Assembly (NCBI GenBank): GCA_021808665.1
Contig: JAKBBA010000124.1
Coordinates: forward strand, 1-9,152
Direction: 5' to 3'
DNA length: 9,152 nucleotides
DNA from: Actinomycetes bacterium
Lineage (GTDB): Bacteria; Actinomycetota; Acidimicrobiia; Acidimicrobiales; Palsa-688
A program made the position numbers and the translations under genes. Below, one piece after another: positions 1-6,236 of this stretch. The first letter of the stretch is position 1. Every line of letters begins with the position of its first letter. The notes under the pieces were generated by a model. The model worked only from the letters and a program-made list of their open reading frames with translations, was not told the origin of the DNA and did not search any database.

Positions 1-2
1 TC

Positions 3-554
3 GGCTCGCAGGCCGGGTCGGTCCCCGCTGTGTCTCAGCTGAGCGATTTCGTCCCTCCGCGGTTGCCGCCCGGGGCGAACACAGCCCAGATCATCGCCAA
101 CAAGAAAGCTGGCGGCGCGCTCCACACCTACGAGATAGCTATAGTGCCTCCCCCACCACCGACACCAATACCGATGGGTACGCAGTACGACGGTAGACAA
201 GGACCGGCCACGCTCCAGTTCCTCAACGACCGCTACACCTGGACAGGGTATATTGCCGGAAAGTTGACCTTCGTCTTCGCGGGTGGTGATCTCGGTCCCA
301 CGACTAGGTACACGTACAGCTCGAAGCTGCCAGGTGAGGTCGTAGTCGAGGTGGATCCGGATTCGCGCCAAGTGGCGCATCCAACTACGGCGGACGTGTC
401 CGGTACCTCGACAACAAGCCTGTATCCGGCTCCGGCGGGGATTACCGAACTTCAATTGATCTCCGTCAGCGGTAACGTGGCGAACCTCAAATCCACCAAC
501 GGCGATACACTCACCTTCAACTTGGTGACCCACACGTATCAGGTCGTCAATTGA
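3..554 (+). CDS. Unrecognised protein, probably a 5'-truncated C-terminal part
   Basis: I do not recognise this protein. The frame is open from the left edge of the window (codons from base 3) to the TGA at 552-554. The first possible start is a GTG at 30 with no ribosome binding site before it, so the visible part is more likely the end of a longer protein than a complete 174-aa one. It has a proline-rich stretch (PPPPPTPIP, about residues 41-48 counted from the GTG). A Thr/Ser/Val/Gly-rich region of alternating polar and hydrophobic residues follows, which looks beta-rich (for example LTFVFAGG, GEVVVEVD, TLTFNLVTHTYQVV). There are no cysteines and no transmembrane segment in the visible part. 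A proline linker followed by a beta-rich end would suit a secreted or surface protein, but that is inference and no signal peptide is in view. It is followed by 218 bp of non-coding or degenerate DNA and by the convergent leuD gene. Confidence 0.6.
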   Translation, partial: GSQAGSVPAVSQLSDFVPPRLPPGANTAQIIANKKAGGALHTYEIAIVPPPPPTPIPMGTQYDGRQGPATLQFLNDRYTWTGYIAGKLTFVFAGGDLGPTTRYTYSSKLPGEVVVEVDPDSRQVAHPTTADVSGTSTTSLYPAPAGITELQLISVSGNVANLKSTNGDTLTFNLVTHTYQVVN

Positions 555-772
555 CGCTTTGCCTGTATCCGCGCGCGCAAGGATGCTTTCAACGTCTCGC
601 TTTAAAACAGCTGCGGCCAACTACGAGGTCCGGCCGATGATCCGGTCGAGCAATCCCTCAAACAATCCCACTTCGACAGCGACGAGAACGCCGATCTCGA
701 CTCGACAGACCTGGCAGCCGAGATAGCAGACATTCATGGACGTTCGCAGCCACTATTGCTCGTAGTCGACGA
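555..772. other. Gap between converging genes, with a startless open frame
   Basis: No convincing gene lies here. One plus-strand frame is open from just after the TAA at 603-605 to the TGA at 816-818 (about 70 codons), running into the antisense of the leuD end. It reads like acidic coding sequence, with segments such as DDPVEQSLKQSHFDSDENAD and QPLLLVVDDQ, but has no ATG or GTG and no ribosome binding site. It could be the degenerate end of a lost gene or a chance open frame. I see no clear intrinsic terminator for either the left-hand gene or leuD. Confidence 0.35.
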
Positions 773-1369
773 TCAACTAGCGACGGATGGCATCCACCTG
801 GCGCGCGTCGCCTCATGAGCTGCGACGGCGGACTCGTGCACGAGGGTGAGGCCGATGTCGTCTAGGCCCTCGAGAAGCCGGTGCTGTGTGTGGGGATCGA
901 GGGGGAACGAGCCTTCGATCCCTGCGGCCGGTGCTGACACGACGAGGCGCTCGACGTCGACGGTGATCTCCAGGGTAGGGTCGGCGGCCACGGCGTCGAG
1001 GAGGGCACGGCCCACCTTGGGCTCGACTTTTACCGGGATAAGTCCGGCCTTCGTGCAGTTATTGGCGAAAATGTCCCCGAAACGAGGTGAGATGACGGCC
1101 GTGAAGCCGTAGTCGGTGAGCGCCCACACGGCGTGCTCTCGCGAGGACCCAGTCCCGAAGTTCGGGCCGGCTACGAGGATGGTCGCCCCGGCGTGCTCGG
1201 GCCGGTTGAGAACGAAGTCCCTGTCGTCGCGCCACTCGGCGAAGAGGCCCTTTGCGAATCCGGTCCGCTCCACCTTCTTCAGCCAGTCGCTCGGGATTAT
1301 CTGGTCGGTGTCGACATCGGAGCGGTCGAGCGGTACTGCGGTGCCGGAAACGACCTTGACTGGTTCCAT
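773..1369 (-). CDS. leuD: 3-isopropylmalate dehydratase small subunit LeuD
   Basis: This is the small (swivelling) subunit of isopropylmalate isomerase, which with LeuC converts 2-isopropylmalate to 3-isopropylmalate in leucine synthesis in the cytoplasm. At 198 aa it has the usual length for the family. Family motifs are plain: DVDTDQIIPS (residues 18-27), GPNFGTGSSREHA (68-80), the substrate-loop and serine region of the aconitase swivelling domain, and FANNCTKAGLIP (101-112). The ATG at 1369 is preceded by AAGGAG (minus strand, 1382-1387) 12 nt upstream, a rather long but usable spacing. It lies downstream of leuC on the same strand but is separated by 106 bp, much of it a hexanucleotide tandem repeat. 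In many bacteria the two genes are nearly adjacent. The leuD frame stays open through the repeat up to a TGA at 1472-1474, but no start codon lies there, so an N-terminal extension is unlikely. Confidence 0.97.
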   Translation of the reverse strand: MEPVKVVSGTAVPLDRSDVDTDQIIPSDWLKKVERTGFAKGLFAEWRDDRDFVLNRPEHAGATILVAGPNFGTGSSREHAVWALTDYGFTAVISPRFGDIFANNCTKAGLIPVKVEPKVGRALLDAVAADPTLEITVDVERLVVSAPAAGIEGSFPLDPHTQHRLLEGLDDIGLTLVHESAVAAHEATRARWMPSVAS

Positions 1370-1381
1370 TTTGAGTTCGCT

Positions 1382-1387
1382 CTCCTT
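1382..1387 (-). promoter_or_regulatory. Ribosome binding site of leuD
   Basis: AAGGAG on the minus strand, 12 nt before the ATG at 1369. It sits between the hexamer repeat and the start codon, so leuD can be initiated on its own in spite of the long gap after leuC. Confidence 0.6.
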
Positions 1388-1393
1388 GGGCTC

Positions 1394-1447
1394 TGCGTGT
1401 GCGTGTGCGTGTGCGTGTGCGTGTGCGTGTGCGTGTGCGTGTGCGTG
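1394..1447. repeat. Perfect hexanucleotide tandem repeat (TGCGTG)9 between leuC and leuD
   Basis: Nine uninterrupted copies of TGCGTG (CACGCA on the coding strand of leuCD) fill 54 bp of the 106-bp leuC-leuD spacer. Every step alternates pyrimidine and purine, a composition known to favour left-handed Z-DNA under negative supercoiling. The tract lies 24 bp before the leuD start and just upstream of its ribosome binding site. Read in the leuD frame it would encode His-Ala repeats, but no start codon lies upstream in that frame, so it is most likely untranslated leader. Copy-number change would alter the length of the spacer by 6 bp steps without touching either reading frame. Confidence 0.97.
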
Positions 1448-1475
1448 TCGGGGCCGGGGTCGAAAGGGTCGTCAG

Positions 1476-2879
1476 CTAGTCCAAGTCCGACGGGGCGGCG
1501 AAGTGTCCTGCCACCGCCGTCGCAGCGGCAACCGCGGGGGAGACGAGATGAGTGCGTCCCCCTCGGCCCTGGCGTCCCTCGAAGTTGCGGTTGGAGGTGG
1601 ATGCCGCCCTCTCACCCGGTGCAAGCTTGTCGGGGTTCATTGCCAGACACATCGAGCACCCCGGATTCCGCCACTCGAATCCGGCATCCGTGAATACCTG
1701 GTCGAGACCTTCCCGTTCGGCCTGCTCCTTGACGGCGCCGGATCCCGGCACGACCAGGGCGCGCACGCCTACGGACACCTTGCGGCCCGCGAGCACTCCC
1801 GCAGCGGCTCGCAAGTCTTCGATGCGCCCATTGGTGCAGGATCCGATGAACACCGTATCGACTGCAACGTCACGCATCGCGGTTCCAGGCGCCAGTCCCA
1901 TGTATGCAAGCGCTCTGGAGGCTGCCTCGCGACTGGCGCCATCGAACGATTCCGGGTCCGGCACGCTAGAGGCGATCGGAACGACCTGGCTCGGGTTGGT
2001 GCCCCAGGACACGTACGGGCTCAATTTTGAGGCATCGACCGTCACTGTACGGTCGAACCTTGCACCTGGGTCGGTTGTCAGACTTTGCCAGTCCGACACG
2101 GCGTCGTCCCAGTCGGCGCCCTTCGGTGCATAGCGCCGTCCCTCGATGTAGGCGAGGGTCTTGTCGTCAGGCGCGATCATCCCCGCCCTTGCGCCGCCCT
2201 CGATGGACATGTTGCAAACCGTCATCCGACCTTCCATCGAAAGCCGTCGTATGGCTTCGCCACGGTACTCGATTATGTGGCCCATGCCCCCGCCCGTTCC
2301 GATCTGACCAATGATGGCGAGCACCAGGTCCTTCGGCCCGACTCCATCGGCCAGCGGGCCTACCACCTCGACGGCCATCGTCTTCGGTCGGCTCTGCGGG
2401 AGGGTTTGAGTGGCGAGCACGTGCTCGACTTCGCTCGTCCCGATGCCGAAGGCCAGTGCCCCGAACGCCCCGTGAGTGGAGGTGTGGCTGTCGCCGCAGA
2501 CGATCGTCATGCCCGGCTGGGTGAGACCCAACTCCGGACCGATGATGTGGACGATCCCCTGGTTCGGGTCTCCCATCGCGAGGAGGGTGATGCCGAACTC
2601 CTTGCAGTTTGCCGCCAGGACCTCCATCTGGCGGGCGGAGATCGGGTCCTCAACCGGTCCGCCCAGAGCCGTCGTCGGCACATTGTGGTCCATCGTTGCG
2701 ATAGTGCGATCAGGTCGACGCACCGCCCTGCCTTCCATCCGAAGCCCATCGAACGCCTGGGGCGAAGTCACCTCGTGGACGAGGTGCATGTCGATGTAGA
2801 GCAGGTCCGGCTCTCCCTCGCTGGAGCGCACCACATGGCGGTTCCAGACCTTCTCGGCCATTGTCAGTTGTTCGCTCAC
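1476..2879 (-). CDS. leuC: 3-isopropylmalate dehydratase large subunit LeuC
   Basis: Large catalytic subunit of isopropylmalate isomerase, a [4Fe-4S] enzyme of the aconitase family working with LeuD in leucine synthesis. The 467-aa length is normal. The three cluster ligands are visible: Cys348 in FIGSCTNGR, and Cys408 and Cys411 in [13 protein letters not shown]. Other family blocks are [19 protein letters not shown] (127-145), [20 protein letters not shown] (203-222) and, near the end, [14 protein letters not shown] take the GTG at 2879 as the start because GGAAGG lies 9 nt upstream; the in-frame ATG at 2861 ([11 protein letters not shown]) has no ribosome binding site. The GTG overlaps the stop of the alpha/beta hydrolase gene in a GTGA arrangement, so translation of the two is probably coupled. 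No IclR-type regulator, a common neighbour of leuCD in actinobacteria, is seen in the window. Confidence 0.97.
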   Translation of the reverse strand: MSEQLTMAEKVWNRHVVRSSEGEPDLLYIDMHLVHEVTSPQAFDGLRMEGRAVRRPDRTIATMDHNVPTTALGGPVEDPISARQMEVLAANCKEFGITLLAMGDPNQGIVHIIGPELGLTQPGMTIVCGDSHTSTHGAFGALAFGIGTSEVEHVLATQTLPQSRPKTMAVEVVGPLADGVGPKDLVLAIIGQIGTGGGMGHIIEYRGEAIRRLSMEGRMTVCNMSIEGGARAGMIAPDDKTLAYIEGRRYAPKGADWDDAVSDWQSLTTDPGARFDRTVTVDASKLSPYVSWGTNPSQVVPIASSVPDPESFDGASREAASRALAYMGLAPGTAMRDVAVDTVFIGSCTNGRIEDLRAAAGVLAGRKVSVGVRALVVPGSGAVKEQAEREGLDQVFTDAGFEWRNPGCSMCLAMNPDKLAPGERAASTSNRNFEGRQGRGGRTHLVSPAVAAATAVAGHFAAPSDLD

Positions 2880-3796
2880 GGCTGTGCACCTTCCACGGCA
2901 GGGTCAAGGTTTGATGGCTTGATTCTAAGACGCTCCCGCGAGCGGCTCCGTGTGGCGTCGCACGCTTCGAGCAGGGCAGGCACGAACAGACCCGCATAGT
3001 CAACGCACGCTCGGTGATCGGCGTCGACGGGCACCACCTGCGAACCGGGGATCAGGTCGGCCAGCGCACGTTGGCGTTGCGGCGCGACGGTTGTATCTCG
3101 CTCGGTCAGGACGATAGCAGTCGGGACATCGACTTTCGGTAGCCAGCGGGTGGCGTCATATTTCGCGAGAGCCAGACCCGCCTGAAGTATCGCGGCCGGA
3201 TCATGGCGTCGCCACTCCTCGGCCGCCCACTCGCTCGCCGAGTGGTTGCGCCGCCATCTTGTGACAGCGCGGTCCATCGCCAAATTCCTGAGCAACGGCG
3301 GGGTCACCGACAAGGCCACGGTGGCACCGAACCAGAGGTTGGTCAGCGCCTTTGGTCGTTGCCGGGTGGCGAACGACGGAGCCGTCGCGCAGAGTACGAG
3401 CTCTCGAACAACCTCGGGGTGACGAAGCCAGAGAAGCTGGGCGATAGGGCCGCCCATCGAATAGCCGACAACTGTGCAGGGACCGACGGCCAGCTGCCTG
3501 ACGAGGGCTGCGGCGTCGTCGGCGCAATCCTCGAGGCGGAACGGCCTGCGGCTGCGGATGCCCCTCCCGTGGCCGCGATGGTCCAGGGCTATGGCGCGGT
3601 AGCGGTCGCTCAACGCCGGGAAGCATCGGTACCAGTTGAGCGCTGCGCTCGAGGTCCAACCGTGCAGGAGAAGCACGGGAGCCTGGTCGTCTCCGTCGGC
3701 GGGAGCTGGGGGCGGCCCGGAGTCGAACATCCAGGTACGTCCGCGTCCGGCAAGATCGAAGGCCTGGGTGACGGGGAGGTCGGGAGGAATTTCCAC
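2876..3796 (-). CDS. Alpha/beta-fold hydrolase
   Basis: A cytoplasmic alpha/beta hydrolase of 306 aa whose substrate cannot be told from sequence. The core follows the family order: the oxyanion-hole HGW at residues 45-47 after the strand [12 protein letters not shown] (72-79); the nucleophile elbow GYSMGG with Ser113; a helical cap region around 145-220; then LTERDTTV with the acid Asp234, and DADHRAC with the base His261. The triad Ser113-Asp234-His261 is therefore complete and the protein should be active. About 25 residues at the end are Arg-rich and not conserved-looking. The GTG at 3796 is the only reasonable start, because an in-frame TAG lies 12 bp upstream. There is no Shine-Dalgarno sequence, but a TAGCCT box ends 6 nt before the GTG, as expected for a leaderless message. 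The end overlaps leuC by four bases. A hydrolase coupled to leuC is not a standard leucine-operon layout, so any role near leucine metabolism is only inferred from position. Confidence 0.92.
   Translation of the reverse strand: MEIPPDLPVTQAFDLAGRGRTWMFDSGPPPAPADGDDQAPVLLLHGWTSSAALNWYRCFPALSDRYRAIALDHRGHGRGIRSRRPFRLEDCADDAAALVRQLAVGPCTVVGYSMGGPIAQLLWLRHPEVVRELVLCATAPSFATRQRPKALTNLWFGATVALSVTPPLLRNLAMDRAVTRWRRNHSASEWAAEEWRRHDPAAILQAGLALAKYDATRWLPKVDVPTAIVLTERDTTVAPQRQRALADLIPGSQVVPVDADHRACVDYAGLFVPALLEACDATRSRSRERLRIKPSNLDPAVEGAQP
2889..2894 (-). promoter_or_regulatory. Ribosome binding site that decides the leuC start
   Basis: GGAAGG on the minus strand with a 9-nt spacer to the GTG at 2879. 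It lies inside the end of the hydrolase gene and supports the GTG over the ATG 18 nt further in. Confidence 0.55.
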
Positions 3797-3802
3797 TGGC
3801 CC

Positions 3803-3808
3803 AGGCTA
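3803..3808 (-). promoter_or_regulatory. Candidate -10 box of a leaderless hydrolase-leuC-leuD transcript
   Basis: TAGCCT on the minus strand fits the actinobacterial TAnnnT -10 pattern and ends 6 nt before the GTG start, which would put transcription start at or next to the start codon. No ribosome binding site is present, which agrees. No clear -35 element is visible. A TAnnnT match by chance is not rare, so this rests mainly on its spacing, which two other starts in the window share. Confidence 0.4.
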
Positions 3809-3915
3809 AAGCAACGAGGGTCACTTCGGGCGGAGGGACCCTTAGTGACGCAGCGCTGTGCTGTGCTGTGCTGCTTTGCCGCCCAGCCAGCGCATAGTGA
3901 TTGCCGAGCCCGCGC

Positions 3916-4530
3916 CTAACTTGCGGCGGCTGCGGCGCAGGCGTGCCGGTGGCGCTGGAGCGCCCAAGTCACGGACTCGTTCGCTATCGCAGGATGGTAG
4001 CGCCAGCGCATCAACTGTCGCTCCACCTCCTCCGCTTCCTCTCCGAGCTCCAGGAGGCTCAGCGCCAGCTGACGGCTTCGCCTTCGCGCGGCTTCGGCCG
4101 GCGGCAGTTGTGACTGCTCGAGCTGCCAAGCCTCGTGGGCGTGCTGAAGCTCAGTTGGAAGGTGCGAAATCTGGCGGCGGCTAAGAGGAGGTAGGAGACG
4201 TAACACTTCGAGCTCACCGGGAGCTGCTGGGTGGCCGAGCCCGAAGACGACCATCCGGTTGAGCGTCCGGAAGAACGCCGAGTTACGGCCGGCTTTGTCT
4301 CCCAGCCCAAGAGCTCGGGCTGTCTCGGCGACCGGCATTTCGAAGCCCGTCGGGGAGGCGTCAAGCCCCGCTGCGATTCGCCGGAGCAGCCAGGTCGTGC
4401 TCGGGCCGATCAGCGCAAGCCAGAATCTCTCTACGTATACGGAACGCGGATCGAATCCACCGGTGACGGTGGACTCATGTTCCCATGGTCGGATGGTGAT
4501 CGTGTCGCTGTCGAGTGTGATGAGTGTCAT
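3916..4530 (-). CDS. Conserved-looking hypothetical protein, possibly winged-helix
   Basis: I do not recognise a named family with certainty; the sequence resembles hypothetical proteins I associate with actinobacteria. The 204-aa protein starts with a short beta-rich stretch (MTLITLDSDTITIRPW). A mostly helical block follows (VYVERFWLALIGPSTTWLLRRI, residues 31-52). Residues 68-100 (ETARALGL to VFGLGHP, with SAFFRTLNRM in between) read like a helix-turn-helix or winged-helix module. Residues 114-175 are rich in Glu, Gln, Arg and Leu and are probably long helices (LLELGEEAEEVERQLMRW). The tail is Ala-rich. The ATG at 4530 has a strong ribosome binding site, GGAGG, 7 nt upstream, and AT-rich DNA with a small palindrome lies further up. 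A DNA-binding role is a guess from the central segment. It ends 119 bp before the hydrolase on the same strand and may or may not be co-transcribed with it. Confidence 0.8.
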   Translation of the reverse strand: MTLITLDSDTITIRPWEHESTVTGGFDPRSVYVERFWLALIGPSTTWLLRRIAAGLDASPTGFEMPVAETARALGLGDKAGRNSAFFRTLNRMVVFGLGHPAAPGELEVLRLLPPLSRRQISHLPTELQHAHEAWQLEQSQLPPAEAARRRSRQLALSLLELGEEAEEVERQLMRWRYHPAIANESVTWALQRHRHACAAAAAS

Positions 4531-4537
4531 TGCTCAA

Positions 4538-4542
4538 CCTCC
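4538..4542 (-). promoter_or_regulatory. Strong ribosome binding site of the 204-aa hypothetical gene
   Basis: GGAGG on the minus strand with a 7-nt spacer to the ATG at 4530. It fixes the start and is the best Shine-Dalgarno match among the gene starts in the window. Confidence 0.75.
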
Positions 4543-4569
4543 AAGTAGTAGCCGTATCCACTAATGTAC

Positions 4570-4583
4570 TATGACACATCATA
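4570..4583. promoter_or_regulatory. Small palindrome TATGA-CACA-TCATA in an AT-rich divergent region
   Basis: Five-base inverted repeats separated by four bases lie 40 bp upstream of the 204-aa gene, in the only clearly AT-rich stretch nearby (about 4560-4600). The size and position suit an operator for a dimeric regulator overlapping a promoter, possibly the product of the adjacent gene. Short palindromes also occur by chance in AT-rich DNA. Confidence 0.3.
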
Positions 4584-4643
4584 AAATAGCAAGACAAAGT
4601 GTGATCGGCCTCGGGAGTTCATCGGCCAGCCCCCGGCTGGAGG

Positions 4644-4690
4644 GACTGTGCCCGTAATTGCACGGAAAATGTGCAATTACGGGCACAGTC
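4644..4690. repeat. Perfect 20-bp inverted repeat with a 7-nt loop
   Basis: The arm at 4644-4663 (GACTGTGCCC, then GTAATTGCAC) is the exact reverse complement of the arm at 4671-4690. The loop is GGAAAAT. It lies in the divergent region, about 63 bp before the chosen sirtuin start and 113 bp from the other gene. There is no T-run after either arm, so it does not look like an ordinary intrinsic terminator, and two genes diverging from it would not need one. In RNA it would form a very stable hairpin; in DNA it could extrude as a cruciform. It could be an RNA leader structure, a dispersed palindromic repeat or a mobile-element remnant. Confidence 0.95.
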
Positions 4691-4753
4691 TTAGCGACGG
4701 GAGGAGCGAGGGAGCCGGCCGGCTCAGGGAGCCTCTTGTGTGAGAATCGATTC

Positions 4754-5521
4754 GTGGACGACTTCGAGGGGCTCGTCGAGGCCTCGGCAATCGTGCGACG
4801 AGCCAGGAGGATCACGGTCCTATCCGGCGCAGGCATTTCGACTGACAGCGGTATCCCTGACTTTCGCGGCCCCAATGGGGTCTGGACTAAGAACCCAGGT
4901 GCCGAGCGGACCTCGAATATTGAGAGCTACATGGGTGATCCTGCCGTGCGCCGGCTCTCGTGGCGTCAGCGGGTCGAGTCGCCTGCGTGGAGGGCCGAGC
5001 CCAACGACGGACACAGGGCCCTGGTACGCCTCGAGCGTCAGGGTCGCCTGGTGGCGTTACTGACTCAGAACATCGACGGTCTTCATCAAAAGGCGGGCAG
5101 CGATCCGAACCTGGTGGTGGAGCTGCACGGGACCATTCGTCGCGTCGTTTGTTGGGGGTGTGGCGAGGAAGGTCCGATGCAGGCAGCTTTGGACCGGGTA
5201 CGGGCAGGAGATCCAGACCCGGCCTGCGTAAGCTGCGGAGGGATACTTAAATCCGCAACTATCAGCTTTGGCCAGTCGCTCGACCCGGAAGTAGTAGCGG
5301 CCGCTGAGCGGGCGACTCGATCCTGCGATCTGATGCTTGTGATCGGCACGACGCTGGCAGTACACCCTGCCGCCAGCCTTGTGCCGCTCGCGTTCAGCGC
5401 AGGTGCGGCGTTGGTGATAGTCAACGCCCAGCCGACCCCCTACGACGAGATAGCCGCCGCCGTGGTGCGAACCCCCATCAGCGCCGCTGTTGCGCGACTA
5501 GTCGACGGATATTCGACGTGA
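4754..5521 (+). CDS. Sirtuin: NAD-dependent protein deacylase (Sir2 family)
   Basis: Removes acyl groups from protein lysines while consuming NAD+, giving nicotinamide and O-acyl-ADP-ribose. Numbering from the GTG at 4754 (255 aa, typical for a bacterial sirtuin), the Rossmann NAD site is GAGISTDSGIPDFRG (25-39), TQNIDGLH is at 104-111, and the catalytic base is His125 in LHGT. Four zinc cysteines are present (133, 136, 158, 161; CWGC and CVSC). IGTTLAVHPAASL and the VIVN strand close the NAD fold. All key residues are there, so it should be active. The Tyr of the Tyr-x-x-Arg pair that marks desuccinylases seems to be Leu here, which argues weakly for deacetylation. The start is uncertain. 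A TTG at 4736 has AGGGAG 4 nt upstream. A TTG at 4658 would lie inside the inverted repeat and add a non-family N-terminus, so I reject it. The 3' end overlaps the convergent nitroreductase gene by 24 bp. Confidence 0.93.
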   Translation: MDDFEGLVEASAIVRRARRITVLSGAGISTDSGIPDFRGPNGVWTKNPGAERTSNIESYMGDPAVRRLSWRQRVESPAWRAEPNDGHRALVRLERQGRLVALLTQNIDGLHQKAGSDPNLVVELHGTIRRVVCWGCGEEGPMQAALDRVRAGDPDPACVSCGGILKSATISFGQSLDPEVVAAAERATRSCDLMLVIGTTLAVHPAASLVPLAFSAGAALVIVNAQPTPYDEIAAAVVRTPISAAVARLVDGYST

Positions 5522-6208
5522 GGCCGTTTGCGCCGATTGGTCGCCCGTTGCTACCGGCCATCCGCCCCTGATAACCACCTCGTCGAGGGGTCGCAGCGCT
5601 CTTGGTCGGCGCTTCGGTCCGCCTTGCTCGCCGCCCCCGCCTTGCTCGCCGCCCCCGCCTTGCTCGCCGCCCCCGCTTCGGTGGCCGACCGCCGCGGCGC
5701 GCCGCCCGAGCGCCATGGCACCTAGCGCAGCCCATTCGCCTGGGACAGAGAACTCCGACCGTAGCCTTTCCTCGCCGCCGGGTCTCAACCTGAAAAACAG
5801 CGCCCCAAGCCCCTCGGACTCCGCCGCCAACAGGAGCAGCATCGTCGCAAATGATGTGTCTACGATCCAGTACGGCACGCTCCACGGCAACACGGACGAC
5901 GACTTGTCCGCCGCGCTGTAACGCTTGTCATACGCAGCCTGGCTCGTCCACGGCACTATCACGACTGGAGCCCGCAGCAGGCCGGGTAGCGTCGGAGCGG
6001 CCAGCCATTCCACCGACGCATCAGCGGACCAAAAACGAGACGTCTGGTCGTGACCCTCAAGCACCAAGAAGGCCCACCCCTGCGTATGGCCGGCGGACGG
6101 GGCCCGGCGGGCCAGGTCGAGTAGTCGGTCGACGATCGACGGATCAACGGGCTCGTCGGAGAAGTCTCTGCACATCCGTCTCGACCGAACCAGATCTTCC
6201 AGCTCCAT
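5498..6208 (-). CDS. Nitroreductase-family protein with a Gly/Glu/Gln repeat insert
   Basis: A flavin (FMN)-dependent oxidoreductase of the nitroreductase superfamily; the substrate is unknown. The 236-aa protein opens with the FMN-phosphate motif RSRRMCRDF (residues 8-16), followed by LLDLARRAPSAGHTQGW (29-45), the usual second signature. AAESEGLGALFF (128-139) is the family's central helix, and RPLDEVV (206-212) is the usual final segment. Between the core and this last segment lies an insert of about 20 residues (178-197) made of three repeats of GGGEQG type, encoded by an 18-bp tandem repeat; ordinary family members have a short loop there. The last 20 residues are also atypical. The ATG at 6208 has no good ribosome binding site but has TAAGGT ending 6 nt upstream, which suggests a leaderless message. 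It diverges from the rhodanese-ThiF gene with only 28 bp between starts and converges on the sirtuin. Confidence 0.88.
   Translation of the reverse strand: MELEDLVRSRRMCRDFSDEPVDPSIVDRLLDLARRAPSAGHTQGWAFLVLEGHDQTSRFWSADASVEWLAAPTLPGLLRAPVVIVPWTSQAAYDKRYSAADKSSSVLPWSVPYWIVDTSFATMLLLLAAESEGLGALFFRLRPGGEERLRSEFSVPGEWAALGAMALGRRAAAVGHRSGGGEQGGGGEQGGGGEQGGPKRRPRALRPLDEVVIRGGWPVATGDQSAQTASRRISVD
5621..5676. repeat. 18-bp tandem repeat, 3.1 copies, inside the nitroreductase gene
   Basis: Three perfect copies of CCTTGCTCGCCGCCCCCG lie at 5622-5639, 5640-5657 and 5658-5675, with one extra matching base on each side. The unit is a multiple of three, so copy-number change would keep the reading frame and change only the length of the Gly/Glu/Gln linker by six residues per copy. 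Confidence 0.97.
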
Positions 6209-6214
6209 TTCCCG

Positions 6215-6220
6215 ACCTTA
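6215..6220 (-). promoter_or_regulatory. Candidate -10 box of a leaderless nitroreductase transcript
   Basis: TAAGGT on the minus strand ends 6 nt before the ATG at 6208, fitting TAnnnT with transcription starting at the start codon. It lies four bases from the -10 candidate of the divergent gene. Confidence 0.45.
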
Positions 6221-6224
6221 GAGG

Positions 6225-6230
6225 TAATAT
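6225..6230 (+). promoter_or_regulatory. Candidate -10 box of a leaderless rhodanese-ThiF transcript
   Basis: TAATAT, close to the TATAAT consensus, ends 6 nt before the ATG at 6237. That spacing would place the first transcribed base at the start codon. The only Shine-Dalgarno-like run (AGAGG, 6220-6224) is 12 nt away. Its -35 region would fall inside the first codons of the divergent nitroreductase gene. Confidence 0.55.
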
Positions 6231-6236
6231 TTACCC

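Noticed and set aside
1394..1447. Phase-variable on/off switch of leuD reading frame
   Set aside because: The unit is 6 bp and the repeat is outside the coding frame, so slippage cannot shift the frame.
1116..2030. Long plus-strand frames across leuC/leuD with Cys-Ala or Cys-Val repeats (also 1133-1693)
   Set aside because: They are antisense to two certain genes and the repeats are only the hexamer tract read in other frames.
2085..2999. A 304-aa plus-strand open frame
   Set aside because: It is antisense to leuC and the hydrolase end; long shadow frames are expected in high-GC DNA.
3855..3873. Short GCTGT repeat (three copies plus GCTG)
   Set aside because: It is too short to stand out and has no evident relation to a gene signal.
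3203..3919. A 238-aa plus-strand open frame
   Set aside because: It is antisense to the hydrolase, which has a full catalytic triad in the expected order.
4644..4690. Intrinsic terminator
   Set aside because: There is no T-run after either arm, and the flanking genes point away from it.
4658..4753. An upstream TTG start for the sirtuin giving 287 aa
   Set aside because: The TTG lies inside the perfect inverted repeat, has no ribosome binding site and adds a sequence unlike sirtuin N-termini.
5621..5676. CRISPR-like array or independent plus-strand gene with Leu-Ala-Ala-Pro repeats
   Set aside because: Units are directly adjacent with no spacers, and the minus-strand frame is a continuous nitroreductase.
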